A stretch of 64,000 nt of DNA from Sphingopyxis sp. 2PD (GCF_005503695.1 NZ_SCMU01000003.1:62001-126000); one strand, 5' to 3'. Shown: positions 27,512 to 36,283, counted from the stretch's first letter. Notes: generated from the sequence alone by a model not told the origin. Program-made: numbers and translations.

Positions 27512-28177
27512 CTATGCGACAGGGAGGAAATCGATCTCGTCGAAGCTCAGCGCCACATGATGCACGCCAACCTCGCGCAGCATATCGCCATGCGCGGCGC
27601 GGTCGACGATATGCCCCGCGCCGCAGAAACCGACGACGGTCATTCCCGCCGCAAGCGCCGCCTGTGCGCCGGTCGGCGAATCCTCGACCGCCAGACACCG
27701 CGCCGGATCGACGCCCAGCCCTGTGGCAGCGGCAAGATAGATGTCGGGATGCGGTTTGCCGCGATCCCAGCCGTCGGCGCTGTAGACATGCCCGCCGAAA
27801 TGATGATCGAGCCCGAACAGACCGAGCGCCCAGCCGATATATTCGGCGCGGCTCGACGAGGCGATCGCGCGGGGCAGCGGCCCCAGTCGGCCAAGAAACT
27901 CGGCGGCGCCCGGAACCGCTTCGAAACCTTCCATGAAGCGCGCGCGGGCGCGGGTCCGGTGCGTCTCGCGGAAATCGGCGGGAAGCGGACGGCCAAAGCG
28001 CGCCTCGATCCGCCGCTGCGTCTCCTGCCAGTTATGGCCATAATAGTCGCGGAGGCACTCATCATAGGTCGCGGGCATCCCGATCGCGGTCAGGCTTTCG
28101 GACAGCGACATATTCGCGCGCACCTCGCTGTCGGCGATCACACCGTCGAAATCGAAAATGATGGCGGCAACATTCAT
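27512..28177 (-). CDS. HAD-superfamily hydrolase (beta-phosphoglucomutase/phosphatase type)
   Basis: The 221-residue protein has motif I DFDGVIADSE, motif II in AIASSSRAE, and motif III/IV with KPHPDIYLAAATGLG and AVEDSPTGAQAALAAGM. A cap domain lies between motifs I and II. It is a phosphatase or phosphomutase of unknown substrate. The spacing to neighbours suggests a single-gene unit. Confidence 0.88.
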   Translation of the reverse strand: MNVAAIIFDFDGVIADSEVRANMSLSESLTAIGMPATYDECLRDYYGHNWQETQRRIEARFGRPLPADFRETHRTRARARFMEGFEAVPGAAEFLGRLGPLPRAIASSSRAEYIGWALGLFGLDHHFGGHVYSADGWDRGKPHPDIYLAAATGLGVDPARCLAVEDSPTGAQAALAAGMTVVGFCGAGHIVDRAAHGDMLREVGVHHVALSFDEIDFLPVA

Positions 28178-28236
28178 GGGGAAGCGACAATCTTCACATT
28201 TGAGGCTTAGACGCCGTCGGGTCAGGAGACACAGAG

Positions 28237-28425
28237 ATGAAGTTCATTACCCTAAACTCGCGCGGCGGCAATTATCTGCTCGTCGCCGAAAATGTCGCTT
28301 GGCTCCGCGACTATGAAAATGGCCAGACCCAGATCGGCATGGTCGGCGGCGCGCCGCTGCTGGTCGCGGGGACCATCGACGAAATCGCAGCCTCGATTCT
28401 CGCGCAGGCCAATGCGACCACCTGA
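28237..28425 (+). CDS. small conserved-looking protein, function unknown
   Basis: The 62-residue reading frame is preceded by a strong GTCAGGAGACAC. The peptide MKFITLNSRGGNYLLVAENV followed by VAWLRDYENGQTQIGMVGG reads as a compact beta-rich domain, distantly like small FlbD-type proteins. No signal peptide or membrane segment is seen. It is transcribed away from the HAD gene and towards the GFA gene. Confidence 0.62.
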   Translation: MKFITLNSRGGNYLLVAENVAWLRDYENGQTQIGMVGGAPLLVAGTIDEIAASILAQANATT

Positions 28426-28433
28426 TCCCTCGA

Positions 28434-28847
28434 TCAGGGCATGACGCCCGCGTCGCGAACAAAGCCCCATGCCCCTTCGCCCGACCAGCCGCGCCCGTCG
28501 GGGAAGCTGAGCTTCAACCCGCTGAGCTGCGCCGGATCGAACAGCCGCATGTTGACGCCCATCATATCGACCGTGCCGCCCATGCGTTCGATCAGCCCCG
28601 CGGTCGCCGACCAATGCGTCACGCAGCCGCAGGTCGCGCAAAAATGCAGGTCCGAATTGGGGTTAGCGCGATCAGCGCGATTATAGGTCCGTGTCGCGCC
28701 CTCAATCACCACATCGCGCGGCGAATAATAGGCCCACAGGATGCCGTGCGAAAAGCACAGCGAGCAATTGCACTCGGCGATTTCCTCGGGCGCCTTGGCG
28801 AGGCGCACCGAGACGGCGCCGCAGTGGCAGGTGGTATTCCAGCTCAC
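28434..28847 (-). CDS. GFA family (Mss4-like) zinc protein
   Basis: The 137-residue protein has the zinc-binding cysteine pattern of the GFA family: CHCGAVSV, CNCSLC and CATCGCVTHW. The family is named for glutathione-dependent formaldehyde activation, but most members are unassigned. It starts at GTG 28847, overlapping the glmS stop as GTGA, so it is coupled to glmS. Confidence 0.85.
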   Translation of the reverse strand: MSWNTTCHCGAVSVRLAKAPEEIAECNCSLCFSHGILWAYYSPRDVVIEGATRTYNRADRANPNSDLHFCATCGCVTHWSATAGLIERMGGTVDMMGVNMRLFDPAQLSGLKLSFPDGRGWSGEGAWGFVRDAGVMP

Positions 28848-30667
28848 TCCACCGTCACCGACTTCGCCAGATTGCGCGGCTGGTCGACGTCGGTGCCCTT
28901 GGCGACCGCGACATGGTACGCCAGTAGCTGCACCGGCACCGCATAGACCAAAGGCGCAATCAACGGATGCACCTTGGGCATTTCGATCGTCGCCATGCAG
29001 CCGTCGCCAGCTTCGGCGAGACCTTCGGCGTCGCTGATCAGCACGACCTTGCCGCCGCGCGCCATGACTTCCTGCATGTTGCTGACGGTCTTTTCGAACA
29101 GCGGCCCGCTGGGCGCTAGGACGATGACCGGCACCGCTTCGTCGATCAGCGCGATCGGGCCGTGCTTCATTTCGCCCGACGCATAGCCTTCGGCGTGGAT
29201 GTAGGAGATTTCCTTGAGCTTCAGCGCGCCTTCGAGCGCGAGCGGATAGTCGGGGCCGCGGCCGAGGTAGAGCACGTCGCGCGCGGGGGCGACGAGATGC
29301 GCCATTTTCGAGATTTCTTCGTCGTGCGCGAGTGCGGCATTGAGCGCGGCGGGCGCCTCGATCAGATGTTTGACGATCTCATGCTCTTCATCGGCGCTGA
29401 GCTTGCCCTTTTTGAGCGCGAGATGCGCGGCGAGCGCGGCGAGGACCGCGAGCTGGCAGGTGAAGGCCTTGGTCGAGGCGACGCCAATTTCGGGACCCGC
29501 GTGGGTCGGGAGCAGCAAGTCGGCCTCGCGCGCCATGCTGCTGGTCGGGACGTTGACGACGACCGCGATTGTCTGGCCGTTCGCCTTGCAATGGCGCAGC
29601 GCCGCGAGCGTGTCGGCGGTCTCGCCCGACTGCGAAATGAACAGCGCCAGCCCGCCGGGTTGCAGAACCGGGTCGCGGTAGCGAAACTCGCTCGCGACGT
29701 CGATGTCGACGGGGACGCGCGCGAAGGTTTCAAACCAATATTTGGCGACCATCCCAGCGTAAAAGCTGGTGCCGCAGGCAACGATGGTGATGCGGTCGAT
29801 CGCGGAGAGGTCGAAATCCATCTGCGGCAGCGCGACGGTCTGTTCGAGCGGGCGGATGTAGGAGGAAAGCGTCTGCGCGACCACCGTCGGCTGCTCGAAA
29901 ATCTCCTTCTGCATGAAGTGGCGGTAATTGCCCTTTTCGACCGCGGCCGCGGTGACGCCGCTGGTGGTGATTTCGCGCGTCACCGGGTTGTTTTCGGCGT
30001 CGTAGATCTGCGCGCCATCGCGGGTGATGACGACCCAGTCGCCTTCGTCGAGATAAGCGATCCTCTGCGTCAGCGGGGCGAGCGCGAGCGCGTCGGAGCC
30101 GAGGAAAGTCTCGCCCTCGCCATAGCCGACGACGAGTGGCGAGCCGAGCCGCGCGCCGATGAGCAGGTCGGGATGCTGGCGAAAGGCGATGGCGAGTGCG
30201 AAGGCGCCGCGCAGCTGCGGCAGCACCGCCTGCACGGCTTGCTGCGGCGACTTGCCCGCTTCAACCTGTTCACTGACGAGGTGGGCGACGACTTCGGTGT
30301 CGGTTTCACTCTCGAAGCTTCGCCCGCGCGCCTGCAAAGCCTCGCGCAGCGGCTTGAAATTCTCGATGATGCCGTTGTGGACCAGCGCGACCTCGCCCGT
30401 CGCGTGGGGGTGCGCGTTGCTGGTGGTCGGCGCGCCGTGCGTCGCCCAGCGCGTGTGCGCGATGCCGACGGTGCCGGGTGCGGGATTGCCCGCCAACTCC
30501 TTCACCAGATTGCCAAGCTTGCCCTCGGCGCGGCGGCGGATCAGCTGGCCGCCCTCGACGGTGCAGACGCCCGCCGAGTCATAACCGCGATACTCCATCC
30601 GCTTAAGCCCGTCGACGAGCCGATCGGCGACCTGATCCTTGCCGATGATTCCGATAATTCCGCACAT
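28844..30667 (-). CDS. glmS: glutamine-fructose-6-phosphate aminotransferase (isomerizing)
   Basis: This enzyme makes glucosamine-6-phosphate, the first committed step to UDP-GlcNAc. Of its 607 residues, the glutaminase domain starts with the nucleophile Cys2 (MCGIIGIIG), followed by HTRWATHG. Two SIS domains follow, and the C-terminus is PRNLAKSVTVE. No glmS ribozyme is seen upstream, as expected for a proteobacterium. glmU (32.3-33.7 kb) and glmM (57.3-58.6 kb) are also in the window. Confidence 0.97.
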   Translation of the reverse strand: MCGIIGIIGKDQVADRLVDGLKRMEYRGYDSAGVCTVEGGQLIRRRAEGKLGNLVKELAGNPAPGTVGIAHTRWATHGAPTTSNAHPHATGEVALVHNGIIENFKPLREALQARGRSFESETDTEVVAHLVSEQVEAGKSPQQAVQAVLPQLRGAFALAIAFRQHPDLLIGARLGSPLVVGYGEGETFLGSDALALAPLTQRIAYLDEGDWVVITRDGAQIYDAENNPVTREITTSGVTAAAVEKGNYRHFMQKEIFEQPTVVAQTLSSYIRPLEQTVALPQMDFDLSAIDRITIVACGTSFYAGMVAKYWFETFARVPVDIDVASEFRYRDPVLQPGGLALFISQSGETADTLAALRHCKANGQTIAVVVNVPTSSMAREADLLLPTHAGPEIGVASTKAFTCQLAVLAALAAHLALKKGKLSADEEHEIVKHLIEAPAALNAALAHDEEISKMAHLVAPARDVLYLGRGPDYPLALEGALKLKEISYIHAEGYASGEMKHGPIALIDEAVPVIVLAPSGPLFEKTVSNMQEVMARGGKVVLISDAEGLAEAGDGCMATIEMPKVHPLIAPLVYAVPVQLLAYHVAVAKGTDVDQPRNLAKSVTVE

Positions 30668-30685
30668 GTGGGTCTGGCTTTCGTC

Positions 30686-31066
30686 TTAGAACGTATAGGG
30701 GACACGGATGCCCGGCATGTTGGCCGGGAAATCCTTTGTATTGCGGGTGATGAGAACACGCCCGCGGGTAAGCGCGGTTGCGAGGATGATGGCATCCGTC
30801 GCTTTCAGCCGAACGCGTTCGCGCCGCAAAGCAGCAGCGCGCCGACCAATTTCGGCATCGACTTCATCCACGCTGAACCCGGACAGAAGCGTTTCGGCGC
30901 GACGCAGGCCGTCGCCCTCACCCTTCGACATCACTTCGATCCACACCACGCGGCTAATCCACGCGCGCGAACCGAAGTCGGTGGCGCGATCGATCTCTGC
31001 GCGCGCCGGACCAAAGCCGGCGAGCGCATCGATGATGATATTTGAATCGAAGCTGAAGCCGCTCAC
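30686..31066 (-). CDS. vapC: VapC-type PIN-domain toxin
   Basis: This is a 126-residue PIN-domain ribonuclease. The acidic active-site residues are present: the first Asp in SFDSNIIIDAL, Glu in WIEVMSKG, Asp in KATDAIILATAL and the last Asp in TRNTKDF. The GTG start overlaps the antitoxin stop as GTGA (31063-31066). The gene lies 18 bp from glmS, so read-through into glmS is possible. The RNA target is unknown. Confidence 0.88.
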   Translation of the reverse strand: MSGFSFDSNIIIDALAGFGPARAEIDRATDFGSRAWISRVVWIEVMSKGEGDGLRRAETLLSGFSVDEVDAEIGRRAAALRRERVRLKATDAIILATALTRGRVLITRNTKDFPANMPGIRVPYTF

Positions 31067-31440
31067 CGAGAAGCGGGCTTTTTGGGCTTGGGGTATTTTC
31101 CTGCCAGCATGTCGAGATGGATCTGCCGCTGGCGATCGTCCTCCGCATCGAACAGGTCCGGAAACTCGGCTTTGACGTCTTCGTAGTCATCATCCCACGG
31201 GCGCGTCGAGGCGGCGCGTTCGCGCCGCTGCCACTCGACCGAATCGCCGATATCAACCCGGTCCTTCCACGCGCCAAAGCCGATATCGAGCCACTCCTTG
31301 CGCTGCGACGCCTGTGACTGCGCCCGATAATCCGTAACGGCATCGCGAAGCACCGACGCGCGCGACTTTCCCTGCTCGGCAGCAAGCTGGTCGAGCCACT
31401 GAATGTCTTCATCGGGCAGGTCGGCGAGGATTCGAGTCAT
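31063..31440 (-). CDS. vapB: ribbon-helix-helix antitoxin of the VapBC-type pair
   Basis: The 125-residue protein begins MTRILADLPDEDIQWLDQLA, then QGKSRASVLRDAVTDYRAQ, a ribbon-helix-helix DNA-binding unit. The long acidic and charged C-terminal half ends KYPKPKKPASR and would wrap the toxin. It lacks a visible Shine-Dalgarno sequence and has a perfect palindrome immediately upstream (31449-31469), the expected autoregulatory operator. Confidence 0.85.
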   Translation of the reverse strand: MTRILADLPDEDIQWLDQLAAEQGKSRASVLRDAVTDYRAQSQASQRKEWLDIGFGAWKDRVDIGDSVEWQRRERAASTRPWDDDYEDVKAEFPDLFDAEDDRQRQIHLDMLAGKYPKPKKPASR

Positions 31441-31447
31441 TGATATA

Positions 31448-31475
31448 CTGATATCATATCATGATATCATGTCAA
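31448..31475 (-). promoter_or_regulatory. vapBC promoter overlapped by a palindromic operator
   Basis: TGATATCAT (31449-31457), a 3-base gap and ATGATATCA (31461-31469) form a perfect inverted repeat. It lies across a candidate promoter: TTGACA (31470-31475), 16-bp spacer and TATCAG (31448-31453) on the minus strand. Transcription would begin close to the vapB ATG at 31440, so the mRNA may be leaderless. Confidence 0.7.
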
Positions 31476-31786
31476 GCGCGGTTGAAGTTGCGATCGACAA
31501 AAATCATGGCGAACTGCGCCGGATCGGGCGCCAATCCGTTGCCTGCTTGGAACCGCGCCTGACCGTCGGTCCAGATCTTCCGGATCTGCCCGGGCAATTC
31601 GGGACCGAACTTCATCTGCTGCTCGACAATCTGCTCCCAGCTGCCGGTGATGCCGAAGCTTTGCTCGAGCTGCGGCACCATCGCCTTGCAATAGGTTTCG
31701 GTGGCCGCGTCGAGATGGCCGATCGCCTTTAGCACCCACGCGTCGACAAAGCGCAGGAAGGGCTTGTCGGTGTAACGGTCGCTCAC
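31472..31786 (-). CDS. small protein coupled to a GNAT gene, function unknown
   Basis: The 104-residue product (SDRYTDKPFLRFVDAWVLKAIGHLD at the N-terminus) has no signal or membrane helix. It is predicted to be alpha-helical, with a motif WEQIVEQQMKFGPELPGQIRKIW. Its GTG start overlaps the acetyltransferase stop as GTGA. I do not recognise the family beyond conservation-like sequence quality. The -35 region of vapBC lies at its 3' end. Confidence 0.62.
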   Translation of the reverse strand: MSDRYTDKPFLRFVDAWVLKAIGHLDAATETYCKAMVPQLEQSFGITGSWEQIVEQQMKFGPELPGQIRKIWTDGQARFQAGNGLAPDPAQFAMIFVDRNFNRA

Positions 31787-32325
31787 GGCATCGTCTCCAT
31801 TGTCCATTCGTCGCGCAGCAGACCATAGATCAGCGAATCGCGCACCCCGATATGCGTTTCCCATTCGCCGCGCAGCCGCCCTTCATACTGAAAACCCAGC
31901 CGTTCGAGCAGCGCGATCGATCCGCCGTTTTCCGGATCGGTATCGGCAAAGATGCGCCGCAATCTGAGGTCGCCGAACCCGTAATCGATCACCCGCGCGA
32001 CGGCTTCGCGCGCTAGGCCGCTGCCCCATTGGTCGCGGCGCAGGATATAGCCGATCTCCTTGACGTCGGGCTTGCCGTCGATGAGGATTACCCAGCCGAG
32101 CGCAGTGTCGTCGCCCGCGTCGGTGATCGCCCAGCAGAGGTAGCCCTCATCCTCGGCCGCATTGCCTTTGACATAATCGGCGGTCTCGGCGAGCGACTGG
32201 TGCGGTCCGCTGGACCACCAGGTCATCACCTCGGGATCGGACAACACCGGGAACAGCGCGGCGGCATCGTCCGCGCGCAGTTGGCGCAGCACCAGGCGCG
32301 CGGTTGTCAGCGTCGGCGCGGGCAT
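31783..32325 (-). CDS. GNAT family N-acetyltransferase (RimJ/RimL type)
   Basis: The 180-residue protein begins PTLTTARLVLRQLRADDAAALFPVLSDPEVM, typical of RimJ/RimL-like acetyltransferases. The acetyl-CoA loop region is RRDQWGSGLAREAVARVIDYGF, and LLERLGFQYEGRLRGEW closes the fold. The acetyl acceptor may be a protein N-terminus or a small molecule. It lies 4 bp after glmU. Confidence 0.88.
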   Translation of the reverse strand: MPAPTLTTARLVLRQLRADDAAALFPVLSDPEVMTWWSSGPHQSLAETADYVKGNAAEDEGYLCWAITDAGDDTALGWVILIDGKPDVKEIGYILRRDQWGSGLAREAVARVIDYGFGDLRLRRIFADTDPENGGSIALLERLGFQYEGRLRGEWETHIGVRDSLIYGLLRDEWTMETMP

Positions 32326-32329
32326 TGGT

Positions 32330-33682
32330 CTATTTCTTCTCCGCCGCCTTTTTCTTGCGCATCGTATCGTGGAAGCGGTCGGCCCAGCCTGGCTTGATCA
32401 GCTGTTCGGCGCGGACCATGCGCAGGTCACCAGGGGCGACGTCGCGCGATACCGCGCTGCCCGCGGCGACGATCGCGTCGCGGCCGATGGTGACGGGGGC
32501 GATCAGCGCGCTGTTCGACCCGATAAACGCATTTTCGCCGATGACGGTCTGATATTTGAAATAGCCGTCATAATTGCAGGTGATCGTCCCGGCGCCGATA
32601 TTGGCGCCCGCGCCGACGGTCACATCGCCCAGATAGGTCAGGTGGTTCGCCTTGGCGCCCTTGCCCAGCACGGCCTTCTTGGTTTCGACGAAATTGCCGA
32701 TCTTGGCCTTTTCGCCGAGCACCGTTCCTGGACGCAGCCGCGCGAAGGGGCCAACCTCGCAGCCGGCGCCGATCGTCGCGCCCTCGACATGGCTGTTGGC
32801 GCGGATCGTGACATTGTCGGCGACCTTTACGCCGGGGCCGAAAAAGACGTTGGGCTCGATCGTCACGTCGCGGCCAAGCTCGGTATCCCACGAGAACCAG
32901 ACCGTGTCGGGCGCCCGCAGCGACGCACCGCCCGCCATCGCCTCGTCGCGCTTGAACGCCTGCCACTGCGCCTCTGCCGCGGCGAGTTCGGCGCGGCTGT
33001 TGATCCCCGCGACATCGTCGGCGTCGGCTTTGACCACCGCGCACGAGCGCCCGTCGGCGTTCGCGATATTGACGATATCGACAAGATAAAATTCCTTTGC
33101 CGCATTGTCGTCGGTCACGCGCGCGAGCAGCGCGAACAGGTCGCGCGCTTTCGCCGCCATCAACCCCGAATTGCAGAGCCTGACGGCGCGTTCTGCGTCG
33201 GTCGCATCCTTGTGCTCGACCATTTTGACGACGCGATCGCCGTCGGTAATGACCCGGCCATATTGGAGCGGATCGGCAGGTTCGAAGGCAAGCACGACGA
33301 CCGCGGGCGCATCGGCGGCACCGAGCCGGTCGATCATCGCCTGCATCGTCGCGGCGGGAACGAACGGCACGTCGCCATATAGAATCAGGACATCGCCGTC
33401 GAAGCCTGCGAGCGCGGTTTCGGCCTGCTGCACCGCATGGCCGGTGCCGAGCTGCGGATCCTGTACCGCCAGATCAGCAGTGCCGCCGAGCGCAGCTTCG
33501 AGCTGATCGGCCTTGTCGCCGACGACCACCACTTTTTTCGCGGGGCTCAGCGCATCGACGCTCGCCATCAGATGCAGCAGCATGGGCCGCCCCCCGATCG
33601 GGTGCAGCACCTTGTGCAGGTCGGATTTCATGCGGGTTCCCTTGCCCGCGGCAAGGACGATAGCGGCGATCGGATTGCTCAT
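32330..33682 (-). CDS. glmU: bifunctional UDP-GlcNAc pyrophosphorylase / GlcN-1-P acetyltransferase
   Basis: The enzyme acetylates glucosamine-1-phosphate and then forms UDP-GlcNAc for peptidoglycan and LPS. The N-terminal uridyltransferase has the signature LAAGKGTRMKSDLHKVLHPIG, QLGTGHAV and YGDVPF. The C-terminal half is a left-handed hexapeptide beta-helix with GPFARLRPGTVLG and TCNYDG. ATG 33682 (MSNPIAA) is preferred, but an ATG four codons upstream (33694) is possible. The tail ends in KKKAAEKK. Confidence 0.95.
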   Translation of the reverse strand: MSNPIAAIVLAAGKGTRMKSDLHKVLHPIGGRPMLLHLMASVDALSPAKKVVVVGDKADQLEAALGGTADLAVQDPQLGTGHAVQQAETALAGFDGDVLILYGDVPFVPAATMQAMIDRLGAADAPAVVVLAFEPADPLQYGRVITDGDRVVKMVEHKDATDAERAVRLCNSGLMAAKARDLFALLARVTDDNAAKEFYLVDIVNIANADGRSCAVVKADADDVAGINSRAELAAAEAQWQAFKRDEAMAGGASLRAPDTVWFSWDTELGRDVTIEPNVFFGPGVKVADNVTIRANSHVEGATIGAGCEVGPFARLRPGTVLGEKAKIGNFVETKKAVLGKGAKANHLTYLGDVTVGAGANIGAGTITCNYDGYFKYQTVIGENAFIGSNSALIAPVTIGRDAIVAAGSAVSRDVAPGDLRMVRAEQLIKPGWADRFHDTMRKKKAAEKK

Positions 33683-33741
33683 GCGCGCTGCCATGCCAGC
33701 AAATCATTGCGGTTTCCAGAGCATCACGCCATGCGCAGCCG

Positions 33742-34410
33742 ATGAACGGATTTCCTTTCGCGATCGTGGGCTTCGACCTCGACGGAACGCTGGTCGATAC
33801 CGCGGGCGACCTGACCGCCGCGGTCAACCATGCCTTGAGCCTCGCCGCGCGTGCGCCTTTGGCCGAGGCCGCGGTGCGACCGATGATCGGGTTGGGCGCG
33901 CGGCATATGCTGGAACAGGGCTTTGCCGCGACCGGCGGTGTTCCGGGCGGCGATTTCGAGCGGCTCTACCGCGAACTGCTGCGCTTTTACGAAGCACATA
34001 TCGCGGTACACAGCCGCCCCTACCCGGGAGTGATTGCGGCGCTCGACGGGCTCGATGTGCTGGGGGTCCGCACCGCCGTGGTCACGAACAAGCGCGAGGA
34101 TATGGCGCGCAAACTGCTCGGCGCACTTGGGCTGGCGGAGCGGATGGCGACGATCATTGGCGGCGATACGCTGGGGCCGGACAAGGCCAAACCCTCGCCC
34201 GCCCCGATCCTTGCGATGATCGAGAATTGCGGCGGCGGGCGCGCGGCCTTTGTCGGTGACAGCATTTATGACGTTATGGCAGCCAACGGCGCCGGTGTGA
34301 CCAGTGTGGCGGTCAGTTTCGGCTTTCTCGATCGCCCCGCACAGGAGCTTGGCGCCGATCATGTCATCGACCATTTTGACGAACTGGTCCCGCTGCTCGA
34401 AAGACTCTAG
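33742..34410 (+). CDS. gph: phosphoglycolate phosphatase-like HAD hydrolase
   Basis: The 222-residue HAD phosphatase has motif I GFDLDGTLVDTAGDL, motif II in AVVTNKRED, a conserved Lys in GPDKAKPSPAP and motif IV FVGDSIYDVMAANGAGV. It removes phosphate from 2-phosphoglycolate in the named family; the fit is good but related substrates are possible. It is divergent from glmU and its stop shares CTAG with the convergent nucleotidyltransferase gene. Confidence 0.85.
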   Translation: MNGFPFAIVGFDLDGTLVDTAGDLTAAVNHALSLAARAPLAEAAVRPMIGLGARHMLEQGFAATGGVPGGDFERLYRELLRFYEAHIAVHSRPYPGVIAALDGLDVLGVRTAVVTNKREDMARKLLGALGLAERMATIIGGDTLGPDKAKPSPAPILAMIENCGGGRAAFVGDSIYDVMAANGAGVTSVAVSFGFLDRPAQELGADHVIDHFDELVPLLERL

Positions 34411-35420
34411 CGCTTTCGCCACTTCGTCCACAGATGCTTCGCGAGCATCGCGGGCGGCATGCGCAGCCAGTGCGAGCGGATGTAGAAAGTTTGCTCCAGC
34501 AGCGGTCGGGTCACCCGGCCCCAATCGTCGCGCGCGAGCAGGCGTCGGCGATACCAGACGTCGCTCCCATCCTGCCCGTCCCAGCCCGATGGCAACACAC
34601 TGCCGTACAAATCGCGCGCCAGCCGCGCCGCCCGCCGCACCGCGGCGCGCAGCCCGTGCAGTTCCGCGCGCGCGTCAAGCTTGTTCCAGAAGCCCGCGTC
34701 CGCGGCGGCGAAATCACGCGTCATGAGATGGAAATCCCACAAATTGCGCAGCCCGCCCTGCAAATCGCCGTCAGCGAGCAGATGCGCGGCGCAGTGGCAC
34801 GCCATGTCGGCGGGGTTCAGCACCGCAAAGCCACCGGCGCGCTTCACCGCGTCGCTCATCAGCGCCAGCGCATCGGGTGTAATCCGGTGCGTGCGCGGCA
34901 GGATCGTGTGGTGGACATCGATCATCCGATCACGCGCCTTGTGGATCAGCGGCGGCAGCTCGTGCATATGCTCGCGGTAGTAGAAATCGTCATAGGGGTC
35001 GGCCTTGACCCACTCCCACCCAGCCTTGAGCAGCGCATTTTCGGCGCGGCGAATGTCGGGCTCCGACACCAAAATGTCGAGGTCGCCGATCTGCCGTCCG
35101 GCGGCGCAGGCCATATCGGCGGCGGCATAGGCGGCGCCCTTCAGCAGCACGAACTCGATCCCCAGCGGGACCAGCGCCCGGCGCGCCATCTCCGCCTCCC
35201 ACAGCGCCTGTTGCTGCGCGACGGCCGCCGCGGCGCGTTGATCAGCAAACAGGGCCGCAACGGTCGGCGGCAGCGCGGAATCTTTCAGCCGGTGCGCGAG
35301 GGTCGCAAGCATCGCCTCGCTGCGCGCGACGCCGATCACCCCGTCCCAGTCGCGCGGCGCCAGCATGGCGGCATCGCGGCGACCGGCGAGCAGGTCGACA
35401 AAGGTCCGCACCGCGCTCAT
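34407..35420 (-). CDS. nucleotidyltransferase family protein of the HPr-rel-A operon
   Basis: The 337-residue protein has an N-terminal helical region and a nucleotidyltransferase-like core with EFVLLKGAAYAAADM and GDLDILVSEPD, where the D-x-D pair would hold metal. A second region contains DRMIDVHHTILPRTHRI and CHCAAHLLADGD. It matches the uncharacterised NTP_transf_5 type. ATG 35420 overlaps the HprK-like stop as ATGA. It is the last gene of the four-gene operon. Substrate and product are unknown. Confidence 0.78.
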   Translation of the reverse strand: MSAVRTFVDLLAGRRDAAMLAPRDWDGVIGVARSEAMLATLAHRLKDSALPPTVAALFADQRAAAAVAQQQALWEAEMARRALVPLGIEFVLLKGAAYAAADMACAAGRQIGDLDILVSEPDIRRAENALLKAGWEWVKADPYDDFYYREHMHELPPLIHKARDRMIDVHHTILPRTHRITPDALALMSDAVKRAGGFAVLNPADMACHCAAHLLADGDLQGGLRNLWDFHLMTRDFAAADAGFWNKLDARAELHGLRAAVRRAARLARDLYGSVLPSGWDGQDGSDVWYRRRLLARDDWGRVTRPLLEQTFYIRSHWLRMPPAMLAKHLWTKWRKR

Positions 35421-36283
35421 CGGGCCGCATCCGCCCATAATTGTTCGACCAGCGCGATCCCCGCGGCGCTGTCGGGATAGGAGATGCCGAACGCTGGCGT
35501 CTCGCGCACCAACCGCGTCAGCGCGGCAAAGCCCGCTTCGCCCAGCGCGACATAGTTGGTCGACGCCTCGGTCAGCCGCACGAACGCCTCGCCCTCAGCC
35601 ATCGGCTCGATCGCCGCTTCGCCGCCAAAGCGCGGGAACAGCAGCAACGCCGGGCGCGCGGGCTCATGCATCGCCGCGATCGCGTCCGCGCGCGGGATCA
35701 GGTGGCGGATGTCGCCCTTCGGCGTCCCCGCCAGCAGCGGGCCGAGCCGCGCGGCATCAACCCGCGCCGCAACCTCCGCAATCGCTTCATTCTTGAGGCT
35801 GACCGCGCGCGGGAACGCCAGCGCATCGCCGCCTGCCGGGTCGATCAGCGTGAATTCGTCGCCCATCAACCGCCAGTCGCCCTCACCCAGCAGCGCCGCG
35901 AGCGTCGATTTTCCCGATCCCGATTCGCCCGACATGATCAGCGCGCGGCCACCGTGCGCCACCGCGCTGGCGTGAAGCAGCATGTGCCGCCGCCACCCGA
36001 GCGCGATCTGCAAATTCATCCCCATTTCGGCGGCGAGGAGCCCCATCGACAGCGGTAAAGGCAGCGCGTCGGGGACGACAAAGTCGCCGCCGATATGCAC
36101 CGACGGCCGCAGCCAGCGCCGCCACGGCCGCGCCGCGAACAGCCGAACGGTGGCGTCGGCAGGCCGTGCTTCGTCTTTCGGATAGCCCGCGTAGAGCCGG
36201 TCGAGCGCGGCAATGGGCGCCGCCCAGTCGCTGCCGATCCGGAACTGCACGGGGCCGACCGCAATGCGCGTGCTGTGCCTCAC
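35417..36283 (-). CDS. HprK-related kinase A
   Basis: The 288-residue protein has a P-loop GESGSGKS at residues 119-126, after LLHASAVAHGGRALIMS, and a downstream acidic motif in RLMGDEFTLIDP, as in the C-terminal kinase domain of HPr kinase. The N-terminal HPr-binding part of true HprK is replaced by an unrelated 90-residue region. In lasso-peptide clusters related kinases phosphorylate the peptide; in the HPr-rel-A system the target is unknown. It overlaps the genes on both sides by 4 bp. Confidence 0.85.
   Translation of the reverse strand: MRHSTRIAVGPVQFRIGSDWAAPIAALDRLYAGYPKDEARPADATVRLFAARPWRRWLRPSVHIGGDFVVPDALPLPLSMGLLAAEMGMNLQIALGWRRHMLLHASAVAHGGRALIMSGESGSGKSTLAALLGEGDWRLMGDEFTLIDPAGGDALAFPRAVSLKNEAIAEVAARVDAARLGPLLAGTPKGDIRHLIPRADAIAAMHEPARPALLLFPRFGGEAAIEPMAEGEAFVRLTEASTNYVALGEAGFAALTRLVRETPAFGISYPDSAAGIALVEQLWADAAR

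Noticed and set aside
30668-30700. possible glmS ribozyme
   Set aside because: The space before glmS is only 18 bp from vapC and has no ribozyme core.
29162-31045. 627-codon open frame on the plus strand
   Set aside because: It mirrors glmS and vapC. It has no family features and the antisense genes are certain.
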